A DNA stretch of 64,000 nucleotides from Thiodiazotropha sp040506975 (GCA_965211775.1 OZ242974.1:1736001-1800000); one strand, 5' to 3'; numbered from the stretch's first letter, positions 9,570 through 18,192 are shown. The notes: a model not told the origin generated them from the sequence alone. Numbers and translations are program-made.

Positions 9570-9590
9570 GCGCCTTGATTGGCGCTTTTT
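9570..9590 (+). terminator. Probable intrinsic terminator
   Basis: A short stem GCGCC / GGCGC with a 6-nt loop and five T follows the GlcG-family gene by about 100 bp. Confidence 0.5.
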
Positions 9591-9606
9591 CAGGCGCAAC
9601 AGAGCC

Positions 9607-9632
9607 GATTGGAATAGTGTTAACAGGCCCTA
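9607..9632 (+). repeat. Dispersed GTTAACAGGCCCT repeat, copy 2
   Basis: One of the complete copies: GATTGGAAT-AGTGTTAACAGGCCCTA. It ends just outside the stop codon of the next gene. Confidence 0.65.
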
Positions 9633-9633
9633 G

Positions 9634-10089
9634 TTAAGAGTGCAGTTGCAGATCTTCCTGACGACCTTGTGATGCGGCATGCTGAGAGGAGTGGCGCTCA
9701 TCGCTCAGCAGGGATCTCGTCCACTGCTCCATGAGTGCATTCGCAACCGGCATGGGGGCTTCCATAAACGAAAGCGTGACACGGTTGTCCGTTTCACAGA
9801 CTCCGAGCGAGCGGGGCCGTGTGGCCAACTGCTCGGCATCCTGCAGGCTGAAGCCGAAACAGAAGACAATATTATATGCGGCGACGATATGCTCAGCGAC
9901 AATGCCTTCCGCCAGTTCCGAGGTGTGTTTCAGGTGATCGAATGTCGTGATATAGCGTGCAGCCTTATGTGACTTCACCTGTTCCACAAGAAAAGTAACA
10001 ATCTCTTCGGTTGTGTCGAATCTGCATTCCGAAAAGTCCATTTCAATGCTGAAGATCGGAATCCCGACCTCCTTGACGACCTGTTTCAA
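9634..10089 (-). CDS. Conserved hypothetical protein of unknown function
   Basis: The 151-residue soluble protein has no signal or membrane segment. The stretches NIVFCFGF, RPRSLGVCE and FMEAPMPVANALMEQW look like conserved family blocks; I recall similar uncharacterised proteins in sulfur-oxidising proteobacteria but cannot name the domain with certainty. A His/Asp pair (TTFDHLKHT) and three Cys could bind a ligand. It lies downstream of the Crp/Fnr regulator on the same strand, 72 bp away, so the two may be co-transcribed. Confidence 0.75.
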   Translation of the reverse strand: MKQVVKEVGIPIFSIEMDFSECRFDTTEEIVTFLVEQVKSHKAARYITTFDHLKHTSELAEGIVAEHIVAAYNIVFCFGFSLQDAEQLATRPRSLGVCETDNRVTLSFMEAPMPVANALMEQWTRSLLSDERHSSQHAASQGRQEDLQLHS

Positions 10090-10161
10090 CTTACCTCTCC
10101 CTTGCCTGATGAGTCAGGAGGGCAGAATAAGATAGCGGATTGCTGCAGGCATTGAAAAAGG

Positions 10162-10869
10162 TCAATCTTCCGCGATTCTCTGCAGATTCGGGATATCCAG
10201 GAGGAAATGGTTGGTGTTGGTTTCGACCAGCAGGCTCTGGCGCTTGAATTCAGCGATCGTACGGCTGGCCGTCTCGGTGGTGATGCCCAGCATGGCGCCC
10301 ATGTCCTCCCGGGCGAACAGGTTGCATTCGCTCATCTGTGTATCCTTGACGAGGCGCAACAGCAGACGGGCCACCCGCTGTTTGGCGGACCCTGTGGAGA
10401 GTTCGGTCAACCAGGCATCGGCCTCCTTCAGGGCGCGCTGCCAGCGATTGAGCAGTTCCCGGTGGAGGGCGGGATTCTCCATGCTCAGGCTCTCCACTAC
10501 ACGCACCGGCAGGGCACAGGCCTCGGTCTCATGAAGTACGACCGCGTCATGCTGATAGGTTTCGCCTACGATGCACTCCAATCCCGTAATATCGGTGGAT
10601 CGGATCAGGCGGACGATCCGCTGGCTGCCGTCAGGCAGGTACTGCACAAGCTTCAGGACCCCCGAACGCACCGTATACATACGTTCGCCCTTATCACCGG
10701 CGCGGTAGAGTGTTGAGCCGACCGGTAGCGTATATTGATCGATAGGATCGTGTAGCTTCTCGAAATCCTTCTCTTCCAGATTGGCAAACAGCACAGACTC
10801 GCGCAGGGAGCACTTCAGACAGTCAGCTACACCATCCCTGGCATCCGTGAAAGTGACATTTTTAACCAT
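10162..10869 (-). CDS. Crp/Fnr-family transcriptional regulator
   Basis: The 235-residue protein has a cyclic-nucleotide-binding-like sensor domain (about residues 30-140; PVGSTLYRAGDKGERMYTV) and a C-terminal winged helix with the recognition pattern GITTETASRTIAEFK. Near the N-terminus is a CLKC pair (DCLKCSLRES) like that of FNR, but the further cysteines needed for an FNR [4Fe-4S] cluster are not present in FNR spacing. Oxygen sensing therefore cannot be assumed. The start is uncertain: the frame is open to 10944, but MVKNVTF at 10869 fits the family. It is divergent from the response regulator. Confidence 0.88.
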   Translation of the reverse strand: MVKNVTFTDARDGVADCLKCSLRESVLFANLEEKDFEKLHDPIDQYTLPVGSTLYRAGDKGERMYTVRSGVLKLVQYLPDGSQRIVRLIRSTDITGLECIVGETYQHDAVVLHETEACALPVRVVESLSMENPALHRELLNRWQRALKEADAWLTELSTGSAKQRVARLLLRLVKDTQMSECNLFAREDMGAMLGITTETASRTIAEFKRQSLLVETNTNHFLLDIPNLQRIAED

Positions 10870-11212
10870 TGCAATGTTCGTCCATAAGGGATGAACCGTC
10901 ATCACCCGTATAAGCGTTGAAAAACAGGGTAGTTTAGTCAACAATACCAGATCGGAAAGAGTGTGGATAGAGCCTTCCGGCGGGCGGCTTTTCGGCCGGC
11001 AAAAGGGAATCCGGGGGCGTGAGCGTGGGTGAATTCTTGCTTAGGGTCCGGCTTCTTGACGATGACCGCTGTGCCGGCGTGCCGGGGTCGGCAATCGAAT
11101 CCTTGCAAGATCTGGAAAGCGGCCGCGGGCATGCGTATTTCATCAGTAAACAACAGGACATGTCATTGGAATTCTTGCAATAATAGCGGGAGTCCGTACA
11201 AGGAGGAGGGTG
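10870..11212. other. Intergenic region between divergent regulators
   Basis: About 340 bp that should hold both divergent promoters. I see no convincing gene; AGGAGGAGG at 11201-11209 is the ribosome site of the response regulator. Confidence 0.5.
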
Positions 11213-12205
11213 ATGACAACCGAACCGGTTAAGGCTTCAGCGCAACATATCCTGGTGGTCGATGACCAACCGGAGAATCTGCGAAGCCTGGATCAGATAT
11301 TAAGCTACAGCTATCGGGTCTCTTTGGCGGCCGATGGCCAGGCTTGCCTTGAGCAGGTGGCGCAAAGCACACCCGATCTTATCCTGTTGGATGTGGATAT
11401 GCCGTTGATGGATGGTCTGACCGTGTGCTGCCTGGTGAAGGCGGATCCCGTCACATCCATGATCCCCATAATCTTCGTGTCGGCCTTGTCCCGCCTCAGC
11501 GAACGCCTTGCCGGTTATCAGGCCGGAGCCGATGATTATGTCACCAAGCCCTATGATGTGGATGAACTGCTGGCCAAGATTCGCATTGCCCTCAATAACC
11601 GTCATGATCTCGAAGCGGCCCGGGAGCGCGCCCTCCTTGCCCAGGAGGAGATGGAGGCGTCTCTGGCAGCCTGTCTCGAACTGAACCTGCTCGCCGATTT
11701 TATCGATAACAGCCTCGACTGCGATGATTTGCGGACCTTGGGGGAGGGCCTGCTGGAGACCTTTGATCGTTTCGGTTTGAGGGTGATAGTCAGACTGGTG
11801 GAGAGCGGACACTACTTTTCCCACGCGGGTGAAGTCGGCATGCTGGACCAGGAGATGATGGAGAGCCTTTATGACAATGGCAAAATCATCGATTTCGGCC
11901 ACCGTTCACTGTTCAATGCAGAATCGGTTTCCGTGCTTGTGCGCAACATGCCTCTCCATGACCAGACGCGCTACCAGCGTTGGCGGGACAATCTCAAGCT
12001 GCTGGTGGAGGTCGTCAACAGCCGCATCTTCAGCCTGCAGCAGCAAGGCAACAGGCAGAAGGAGCGGGAACGCCTGCAGCCCCTGGTCGCAGGTATTCAC
12101 CAGTTGATCGAGAAGCTGCAGCACTCCGGGGACGATCTGAACTGGGATCAGGCGTGCCACGACCTGAACCGGTTACGCATCGCCTGGGAGTCGCAGCGGG
12201 CGTAA
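11213..12205 (+). CDS. Response regulator with uncharacterised C-terminal output region
   Basis: The 330-residue protein has a CheY-like receiver at residues 12-130 with acidic pocket VVDD, phospho-acceptor D60 (LLDVDMP) and conserved K112 (YVTKPYD). It is followed by a helical linker (RERALLAQEEMEA) and about 190 residues that match no output domain I know: not HTH, GGDEF, EAL or HD-GYP. No histidine kinase lies next to it, so it is an orphan regulator. ATG at 11213 is preferred to GTG at 11210 because AGGAGG is then six bases away. Confidence 0.85.
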   Translation: MTTEPVKASAQHILVVDDQPENLRSLDQILSYSYRVSLAADGQACLEQVAQSTPDLILLDVDMPLMDGLTVCCLVKADPVTSMIPIIFVSALSRLSERLAGYQAGADDYVTKPYDVDELLAKIRIALNNRHDLEAARERALLAQEEMEASLAACLELNLLADFIDNSLDCDDLRTLGEGLLETFDRFGLRVIVRLVESGHYFSHAGEVGMLDQEMMESLYDNGKIIDFGHRSLFNAESVSVLVRNMPLHDQTRYQRWRDNLKLLVEVVNSRIFSLQQQGNRQKERERLQPLVAGIHQLIEKLQHSGDDLNWDQACHDLNRLRIAWESQRA

Positions 12206-12227
12206 CTCCCAGGCCCTTAAGCGCCGC

Positions 12228-13577
12228 TCAACCCACCTTCGGCAAATGGCTGAGTGATGCCCGAATCGCATCATCCGGGTAGTCGAAGTCTTCCAGCTCC
12301 CCTTTGAAGTAGCGGTCATAGGAACTCATATCGAAATGCCCATGACCGGACAGGTTGAAGAGCAGGGTTTTCGCCTCACCCGTTTCGGCGCAACGCTTCG
12401 CCTCCCGAACGGTGGCGGCAACCGCATGACAGGACTCCGGCGCGGGAATGATGCCCTGGGTCTTGGCAAACAGTTCGCCGGCTTCGAAGGTCTCCAGCTG
12501 AGGGATGGCCACCGCGCTCAATAGCCCCTCGTTGTAGAGCTGACTGACGAGGGCCGAATCACCGTGATAGCGCAGCCCCCCGGCATGGATGCCCGGGGGC
12601 ATGAAATCGTGGCCCAGCGTATACATCTTCGTCAAGGGCGTGAGGCCCTCCGTATCGCCGTAATCATAAGCGTATACGCCTTTGGTCAGCGTCGGGCATG
12701 AGGTCGGCTCAACGGCGACCAGATCGATCTCCTTGCCTGCCGCCTTGTCGGCAAAGAACGGGAAGGCGATACCGCCGAAGTTCGAGCCCCCTCCGCAGGG
12801 GGCGTAGATCGCATCGGGATAATCCCCCACAAGTTCAAGCTGCTTTTTCGCCTCTTCGCCGATAATGGTCTGGTGCAGCAATACATGGTTGAGCACCGAA
12901 CCCAGGGCGTAGTTGGTATCCGACCGGCCGGCAGCCTCCTCGACGGCTTCGGAGATGGCGATACCCAATGACCCGGGAGAGTCGGCATCCTGTTGCAGGA
13001 TATGGCGCCCCGACTGGGTCATGTCGGTCGGGCTCGGAAAGACCTCGGCGCCCCATGTCTGCATCATCGAACGGCGATAGGGTTTTTGTTGATAACTGAC
13101 CTTGACCATGTAGACCCTGACTTCCAGATCGAACAGTTGCCCGGCAAGGGCCAGGGAACAGCCCCATTGCCCCGCCCCCGTTTCGGTGGCGAGTCGTTTG
13201 ATGCCCTGAAGTTTGTTGTAATAGGCCTGCGCGACCGCGGTATTCGGTTTGTGCGATCCCGCCGGGCTGACCGCTTCATTCTTGAAATAGATCTTGGCGG
13301 GAGTCTTGAGCGCCATCTCCAAACGCTCGGCGCGATAGAGGGGGGACGGCCGCCACAGACGCAGCACTTCACGGACCTCATCGGGAATAGGGATCCAGCG
13401 TTGCGCGCTCACCTCCTGTTCGATAATGGCGTCAGGAAAGATTGCGCTGAGCGCATCCGGCGTTACCGGAGAGCCGTCGGGGGCAAGGATCGGCGCCGGT
13501 GGGTTGGGCATGTCAGCCACGATGTTATACCAATGGGTCGGCATATCTGCCTCTTTCAGCAGAATCTTGGTCTTCAT
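12228..13577 (-). CDS. trpB: TrpB2-type tryptophan synthase beta-like enzyme
   Basis: The 449-residue PLP enzyme makes tryptophan from indole and serine. The PLP lysine is K110 in AGSHKPNTA and the phosphate loop is CGGGSNFGG. The long N-terminus (IPTHWYN-like motif MPTHWYNIV) and overall length mark the TrpB2 branch, which does not form the classic TrpAB complex and may salvage free indole. No trpA is adjacent. It is convergent with the response regulator (22 bp apart). Confidence 0.93.
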   Translation of the reverse strand: MKTKILLKEADMPTHWYNIVADMPNPPAPILAPDGSPVTPDALSAIFPDAIIEQEVSAQRWIPIPDEVREVLRLWRPSPLYRAERLEMALKTPAKIYFKNEAVSPAGSHKPNTAVAQAYYNKLQGIKRLATETGAGQWGCSLALAGQLFDLEVRVYMVKVSYQQKPYRRSMMQTWGAEVFPSPTDMTQSGRHILQQDADSPGSLGIAISEAVEEAAGRSDTNYALGSVLNHVLLHQTIIGEEAKKQLELVGDYPDAIYAPCGGGSNFGGIAFPFFADKAAGKEIDLVAVEPTSCPTLTKGVYAYDYGDTEGLTPLTKMYTLGHDFMPPGIHAGGLRYHGDSALVSQLYNEGLLSAVAIPQLETFEAGELFAKTQGIIPAPESCHAVAATVREAKRCAETGEAKTLLFNLSGHGHFDMSSYDRYFKGELEDFDYPDDAIRASLSHLPKVG

Positions 13578-13845
13578 AAGTTATCGTCTCCCGCTACTTG
13601 GCCCGCGTCCCAAATAGTGATTTGATAGCCCGTCCATGATGCAGATATTGTTGGATTGGAATGGGTGTCTTTCCATATCCTGGTAACCATGCAGGATATA
13701 AATATAACCACCGATTAATTAACATGGCGATAATCACATAACGTTTGGTTTTTTACCAGCAGGGCTGATTGGATCAGCGTTAACAGGGCCTAGCCTAAAG
13801 CTTTTAATTGAGAGATGTCATGAATGATTCCACCCGGGTATTTCG
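13578..13845. other. AT-rich intergenic region between divergent trpB2 and uup
   Basis: About 270 bp with no gene. It holds one copy of the GTTAACAGG repeat at 13767-13792 and presumably both promoters. Confidence 0.5.
13767..13792 (+). repeat. Dispersed GTTAACAGGCCCT repeat, copy 3
   Basis: Variant copy GATTGGATC-AGCGTTAACAGGGCCTA, 54 bp before uup. Confidence 0.6.
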
Positions 13846-15747
13846 ATGCCGCTGATCACCTTGCGCAGGCTGTATCTCAGTTATGGCGACCGGCCGTTAC
13901 TGGATGGTATCGATCTCAACATCGAGAAGGGGGAGAGGATTGCGCTGCTGGGCCGTAACGGGGCCGGAAAGTCAACCCTGATGCGAGTCATTCAGGGTAG
14001 TGTCGTGCCGGACGACGGGGAGCGTGTCGTAAGCAGCGGGACAAGGATCGCCCATCTGATCCAGGAGGTGCCGGATGGGGTCGAGGGGAGTGTCTTCGAT
14101 GTGGTGGCGGACGGCGTCGGTCAGCTGGCCGACAAGATCAAGGCCTACCACAAAATCAGCCATCAGCTTGCGGAGACGGGCGATGACAGCCTGTTGTCAT
14201 CCCTGTCGAAGGCGCAGCACGCGCTCGAGGCCGGTGAGGGCTGGCAACTGGAGCAACGGGTGGAGACAGTCATATCCAGAATCGGTCTGGATGCCGGTAC
14301 CCGGTTCAGTGCGCTGTCGGGAGGCCTGAAGAGGCGTGTCCTGCTGGCTCAGGCCCTGGTGGCGGAACCGCAGTTGCTGCTGCTCGATGAACCCACCAAC
14401 CACCTCGACATCGGGGCCATCCGCTGGATGGAGGAGTTTCTGCTCGGTTATCCGGGCGCGATCCTCTTCGTCACCCACGACCGGGCCTTCCTGCGCCGCA
14501 TCGCCACCCGGATTCTGGAACTCGATCGCGGCGGCTTGACCGACTGGCCGGGTGACTACGCCAATTTTTTACGCCGCAAGCAGGAACTGCTGAATGCGGA
14601 GGAACAGGCCAATCAGCGTTTCGACAAACGGCTTGCCCAGGAAGAGGTCTGGATTCGTCAGGGCATCAAGGCGCGGCGTACCCGCAATGAGGGCCGGGTC
14701 AGGGCGCTTAAGGCAATGCGCCAGGAGCGACAGCAGCGGCGCGACCGGCAGGGCAGGGTAAAAATGCGGATCGATGCGGGAGAGCGTTCCGGCAAGCTGG
14801 TCGTGGAGGTCGAGGATATCGGCTACGCCTGGGAGGAGAAGCCGGTGGTGCGGGATCTCACCACCACCATCCTGCGCGGTGACCGGGTGGGCGTCATCGG
14901 CCCCAACGGCTGCGGCAAGACAACCCTGTTGAACCTGCTGCTGGGCGAACTGCGGCCCGATTCGGGCCGGGTCAAACTCGGCACCCAGCTGCAGGTGGCC
15001 TATTTCGACCAGCTTCGCGGTCAGCTCGATGAGGAGAGCTCTGTACAGGATAATGTGGGGGGCGGCAGCGACAAGGTGGAGGTCGGTGGAAAAAGCAGGC
15101 ACATCATCGGATATCTGCAGGATTTCCTGTTTACCCCGGAACGCGCCAGAAGCCCGGTGAAGGCACTCTCCGGCGGTGAGCGCAACCGGCTGTTGCTGGC
15201 CAAGCTTTTTACCAAACCGGCCAATGTGCTGGTGCTCGACGAGCCGACCAACGATCTGGATGTGGAGACCCTGGAGTTGCTTGAGGAGCTGCTCTCCGAC
15301 TACCCGGGAACCCTGCTGCTGGTCAGTCACGACCGGGAGTTTCTGGACAATGCGGTGACCAGCTGCCTGGTCTTCGAGGGTGAAGGCAGGGTGGCGGAAT
15401 ATGTCGGTGGATTCAGCGACTGGGAGGCCCATGCCCGGGCCAGGCAACCGGCGGAGTCGAAGCCAAAGAGCGGGAGCGGGGTCAAGTCTGTTCCGGAGAG
15501 GCCGAAAAAGAAGAGTGAGAAGCTGAGTTACAAGGACCAGCGGGAGCTCGACGCGCTGCCTCAGAGGATCGAAGCGCTGGAAGCGCGGCTCGACGAGCTA
15601 CAGACCAGTCTGGGCGATCCGGACCTCTATCGCACCCAGGGGGAACGGGTCGCAGAGCTTCAGCAGCAAATGTCCGTGGTGCAACTGGAACTGGATCAGG
15701 CCTATGAGCGTTGGGAAACACTGGAATCGATGCAGAGCGGCAGTTGA
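13846..15747 (+). CDS. uup: ABC-F ATPase Uup
   Basis: The 633-residue soluble protein has two ABC ATPase domains in tandem and no membrane domain. Walker A motifs are GRNGAGKST (residues 36-44) and GPNGCGKTT (near 352); signature motifs are LSGGLKRR and LSGGERNR; Walker B regions read LLLDEPTNHLD and LVLDEPTNDLD. A C-terminal coiled coil (QRIEALEARLDELQTSL) is typical of Uup. The family acts on ribosomes and affects precise excision of transposons and branched DNA. The next gene overlaps its 3' end. Confidence 0.94.
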   Translation: MPLITLRRLYLSYGDRPLLDGIDLNIEKGERIALLGRNGAGKSTLMRVIQGSVVPDDGERVVSSGTRIAHLIQEVPDGVEGSVFDVVADGVGQLADKIKAYHKISHQLAETGDDSLLSSLSKAQHALEAGEGWQLEQRVETVISRIGLDAGTRFSALSGGLKRRVLLAQALVAEPQLLLLDEPTNHLDIGAIRWMEEFLLGYPGAILFVTHDRAFLRRIATRILELDRGGLTDWPGDYANFLRRKQELLNAEEQANQRFDKRLAQEEVWIRQGIKARRTRNEGRVRALKAMRQERQQRRDRQGRVKMRIDAGERSGKLVVEVEDIGYAWEEKPVVRDLTTTILRGDRVGVIGPNGCGKTTLLNLLLGELRPDSGRVKLGTQLQVAYFDQLRGQLDEESSVQDNVGGGSDKVEVGGKSRHIIGYLQDFLFTPERARSPVKALSGGERNRLLLAKLFTKPANVLVLDEPTNDLDVETLELLEELLSDYPGTLLLVSHDREFLDNAVTSCLVFEGEGRVAEYVGGFSDWEAHARARQPAESKPKSGSGVKSVPERPKKKSEKLSYKDQRELDALPQRIEALEARLDELQTSLGDPDLYRTQGERVAELQQQMSVVQLELDQAYERWETLESMQSGS

Positions 15748-16180
15748 ACGCGGTGCGGTCACCCTGTTCCTGCTTACACTGATGACGCTGGTTTGGGCGG
15801 GCGGCGCCATGGCGGGCGCCGGCTGTGCCGTGGCGAAGCGTCTCGGCGACTCCCTGGCCATCGAATGGGTGGCCGCACCGGACGAGAGCGTCGAGTCGGC
15901 CATCCGCAAGGCCAAACAGAAGCTGATCGAACAGGGTTACCGCAAGAAAGGTCAGGACGTGCACGCCCAGGCCAGTAGCGGGTTGCGCCATGCCCACATG
16001 GTCATAGTCAAGACCACCTATACCACGATGACGGGGCGCACCCGCACCAGCTACGGCTGCGGCTACAGCCCGCGCTCGGCCGCCGAAGCGGAACGGGCGG
16101 CGCTCTATGATCTGCGCAACTACTCCTGGGGCTGGAAGCCGGAACTGGGCTATGAGGTGCTGCGGTCGTTTCGCTATTGA
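15704..16180 (+). CDS. Secreted hypothetical protein at the CRISPR cassette border
   Basis: The 158-residue protein has a probable signal peptide (hydrophobic run VTLFLLTLMTLVWAGG, cut near AMAGAG). The mature part has two cysteines and the repeated-looking tail AERAALYDLRNYSWGW. No family recognised. The start is uncertain: the ATG at 15704 lies inside uup, and the only in-frame ATG downstream (15782) would shorten the signal. The last 104 bp of the gene and its first downstream base are duplicated exactly at 22692-22795, on the far side of the CRISPR-Cas locus. Confidence 0.65.
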   Translation: MSVGKHWNRCRAAVERGAVTLFLLTLMTLVWAGGAMAGAGCAVAKRLGDSLAIEWVAAPDESVESAIRKAKQKLIEQGYRKKGQDVHAQASSGLRHAHMVIVKTTYTTMTGRTRTSYGCGYSPRSAAEAERAALYDLRNYSWGWKPELGYEVLRSFRY

Positions 16181-16181
16181 T
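16078..16181 (+). repeat. 104-bp direct repeat, left copy (3' end of the hypothetical gene)
   Basis: By eye identical over all 104 bases to 22692-22795. It covers the last 34 codons of the gene at 15704, its stop and one more base; identity stops abruptly on both sides. It marks the left edge of the CRISPR-Cas cassette. Confidence 0.92.
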
Positions 16182-16710
16182 GCGAAAACGCATCGATCCG
16201 AGTCACGGCCCGGTGTGAACCGCCTGTCCGATAAGCATCCGTTCAGTCTGTCCCGTCATTTGTCGATCAGCGATGAGGCTCAGGAGAAGCGCTATCTTGT
16301 TCCATGCGGCTTGAAATATACCCGGACGCAACCCTGTTCGACCCCATGTCGCCGTACCGAAACGCTCCATCGGCATTGAACGGCCCGGCATCGGTTGAAC
16401 TGCACCCGCTGTCGGGCCGATGCGGCCCGTCGACGATGCAATAGGAGCCGTGATTGACTCGATTTCAGTCAACGCCGATTTGCGAGAAGACGACAGCGGG
16501 GCGAATAGAATCGATGGCGAATCGTCTGGAATCACCAATGGGACGGCGTGACCCGATAAGGCGCGGAACTGAATCTCATTCGAGCGAAAGGGATGGTCCG
16601 TCGCGCCGTATTTACCCTATACCGGGCAGGTTCGAGTGAGAGAAGGGGAAAAACAGGTAAAAGGCGTCCGATTACCCGCGATACCCGGCCGATCGTAAAC
16701 GTTTTTTTTA

Positions 16711-16772
16711 AGCAAGCCGCGAATGTTCGCAAATGGTTACAAGTCCGCAAATGAACGCGAATAAACGCAAAT
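16711..16772 (+). repeat. CCGCAAATGAACGCG-type repeat cluster, copy B
   Basis: Begins with AAGCAAGCCGCGAATGTTCG, then a 30-bp block at 16743-16772. That block is the exact reverse complement of 50572-50601 and differs by two bases from 50459-50488. Confidence 0.65.
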
Positions 16773-16798
16773 CCATATTCTTACTCTCCAGCAGCGTC

Positions 16799-16825
16799 GA
16801 TTGGATTGGTGTTAACGGGCCCTGA
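16799..16825 (+). repeat. Dispersed GTTAACAGGCCCT repeat, copy 4
   Basis: Reads GATTGGATT-GGTGTTAACGGGCCCTGA, directly before the hairpin at the 3' end of the next minus-strand gene. Confidence 0.6.
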
Positions 16826-16826
16826 T

Positions 16827-16853
16827 ACGACCGGGTGTTCAGCACCCGGTCGT
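16827..16853. other. Perfect 11-bp hairpin downstream of the minus-strand gene
   Basis: Arms ACGACCGGGTG / CACCCGGTCGT with a 5-nt loop, 23 bp beyond the stop of the gene at 16877. It may end that transcript, but there is no T-run on either side. Confidence 0.5.
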
Positions 16854-16876
16854 TCAGGGTGTCAACCGTTCTGCGG

Positions 16877-17344
16877 TTACGGCCCAGTCTCCGCATTGTT
16901 GCGGCTGCCGGCGCCCCTGAAGCGGCTGCCCAGCGAGTTGCGCAGATCCTCCAGGCCGCTGACGCCGCCGGTCATCTTCGCGAAGGCATAGACCTCCAGC
17001 GCGGCGTTGTAGGCGTCGCTGCCGACCGCCATCATGGTGCTGTCGATCAACTCGCTCAGCTTGGAGAGTGCGATCTTGATCGGCAGCATGGCATGATAGA
17101 GCGATACGTCGCGCTCCAGCTCCTCCAGGTCGAAACTGCCAGGCAGCATCTCGGGGTTCTGCCTGGCGATGCCGAGCGCGCGGTCGACGAAGGCCAGGCT
17201 CTTGTCGCCCATCTTGTTGAGTTTGCGTTTTTCCCCGTTACTGAGCCCGATGAGAAAGGGCAGTGACTGGAGTTGCTGAATGGCGGCGAGTGCGGCGGCC
17301 TGCTCATCGGCAGTGAACTCCGCAGAGATTAGATTTTGAGACAT
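16877..17344 (-). CDS. Small helical hypothetical protein next to the CRISPR array
   Basis: The 155-residue protein has no signal or membrane segment and is predicted mostly helical by eye (FTADEQAAALAAIQQLQ, ELERDVSLYHAMLPI). I recall similar uncharacterised proteins in other bacteria but know no domain name. The ATG at 17344 is preferred because AAGGAGTAGC precedes it; the frame is open upstream to 17473. It sits inside the direct-repeat-bounded cassette, between the left repeat and the array. It is either cargo or an accessory gene; nothing in the sequence ties it to interference. Confidence 0.8.
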   Translation of the reverse strand: MSQNLISAEFTADEQAAALAAIQQLQSLPFLIGLSNGEKRKLNKMGDKSLAFVDRALGIARQNPEMLPGSFDLEELERDVSLYHAMLPIKIALSKLSELIDSTMMAVGSDAYNAALEVYAFAKMTGGVSGLEDLRNSLGSRFRGAGSRNNAETGP

Positions 17345-17491
17345 GGTAACTGCTACTCCTTGAATCGGTCCATGATGTTTTCCTTTGCCGCAGGCCCTGA
17401 AGAGATCCGATGTCGTGAAAGACGTCCTGCGGACCGGCATAGCGTAGCGGGTTAAAGCGGGATTGCCAACCATTTAATGAGCTATGGATAG

Positions 17492-17791
17492 TGATAGACT
17501 GGTGTACGATTTCTGATTTGATAGACTAGGAAAACCAATCAGCCAGTGAATGGAACTGTTGTAGCTGGTACGCGATTTCCGATTTGATAGACTTCAGCTG
17601 ATAGTGAATGCACGACTTGCAGCGTTGTAGCTGGTACGCGATTTCCGATTTGATAGACTTTGAATAAGAACGTTTGCCCGACTGGTATTGTTGTAGCTGG
17701 TACGCGATTTCCGATTTGATAGACTACTGGGGATACCAAATCGACAGCCAGCAGTGTTGTAGCTGGTACGCGATTTCCGATTTGATAGACT
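17492..17791 (+). CRISPR. Type II-C CRISPR array, 5 repeats (first degenerate), 4 spacers
   Basis: Four identical 36-bp repeats start at 17558, 17624, 17690 and 17756 (GTTGTAGCTGGTACGCGA-TTTCCGATTTGATAGACT). A fifth at 17492-17527 matches only in its 3' part. Four spacers of exactly 30 bp lie at 17528, 17594, 17660 and 17726. The crRNA sense is the plus strand: the anti-repeat in the tracrRNA complements the 5' half of this strand, and an intrinsic terminator follows the last repeat. The repeat end TGATAGACT looks like an extended -10, as in other II-C arrays whose repeats act as promoters. The degenerate first repeat keeps this half only. No spacer matches elsewhere in the window by eye. Confidence 0.95.
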
Positions 17792-17805
17792 CCGATGTAC
17801 GCAAC

Positions 17806-17828
17806 TCCCGGTCTTTACCGGGATTTTT
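17806..17828 (+). terminator. Intrinsic terminator closing the CRISPR array transcript
   Basis: A 7-bp stem TCCCGGT / ACCGGGA with loop CTTT and five T starts 14 bp after the last repeat. It supports plus-strand transcription of the array toward cas2. Confidence 0.8.
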
Positions 17829-17862
17829 CCTATTCCGGTCATGAAAAAACAGGCCAGTTTGA

Positions 17863-18192
17863 TTAGAAAAGCGAATATTGCTGCGGATTTTTCCGCTTCT
17901 GTCTGACCTTGCCGACGAAACTGACGATGTTTTCATACTGCTTGTCTGTGATGGTGATGATGTCGATGCGCCCGCCGTCCGGCATGTTCTCCCGGATCCG
18001 CCGGCAGTAGGTTTCCGCCTGCTCCTTGCCTGAGCAGAGGCGCATATAGACGGAATACTGCGCCATTTCGAAGCCCTGGTCGAGCAGAAAATGGCGAAAC
18101 CCGGTGGCCGCCTTGCGTTCGGCCTTTGTCGTCACCGGCAGATCGAACAGGGTCATGAGCCACATAAGCCGGTATGCCGAGAGCTGGCTCAT
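17863..18192 (-). CDS. cas2: CRISPR-associated endonuclease Cas2
   Basis: The 109-residue protein has the ferredoxin-like fold of Cas2 with the early aspartate in LFDLPV (D17) and the C-terminal QYSLF tail. It partners Cas1 in the spacer-integration complex. Its start overlaps the cas1 stop by 4 bp, so the two are translationally coupled. It is the last gene of the cas9-cas1-cas2 operon, followed by the convergently transcribed array. Confidence 0.95.
   Translation of the reverse strand: MSQLSAYRLMWLMTLFDLPVTTKAERKAATGFRHFLLDQGFEMAQYSVYMRLCSGKEQAETYCRRIRENMPDGGRIDIITITDKQYENIVSFVGKVRQKRKNPQQYSLF

Larger units (their letters stand above)
16182..16876. other. Gene-poor left flank of the CRISPR cassette
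   Basis: About 700 bp with no convincing ORF in six frames. It holds the CCGCAAATGAACG-type repeat at 16711-16772, a GTTAAC repeat at 16799-16825 and a hairpin at 16827-16853. Confidence 0.6.

Noticed and set aside
10162..10944. True FNR oxygen sensor
   Set aside because: Only two of the N-terminal Cys are in FNR-like spacing and the central Cys ligand is not evident.
16203..16538. 111-codon minus-strand frame in the left flank of the CRISPR cassette
   Set aside because: No ribosome site, no recognisable motif, and composition like random frame.
17528..17755. Self-targeting spacers
   Set aside because: None of the four 30-bp spacers has a match elsewhere in the window by eye; a genome-wide search was not possible.
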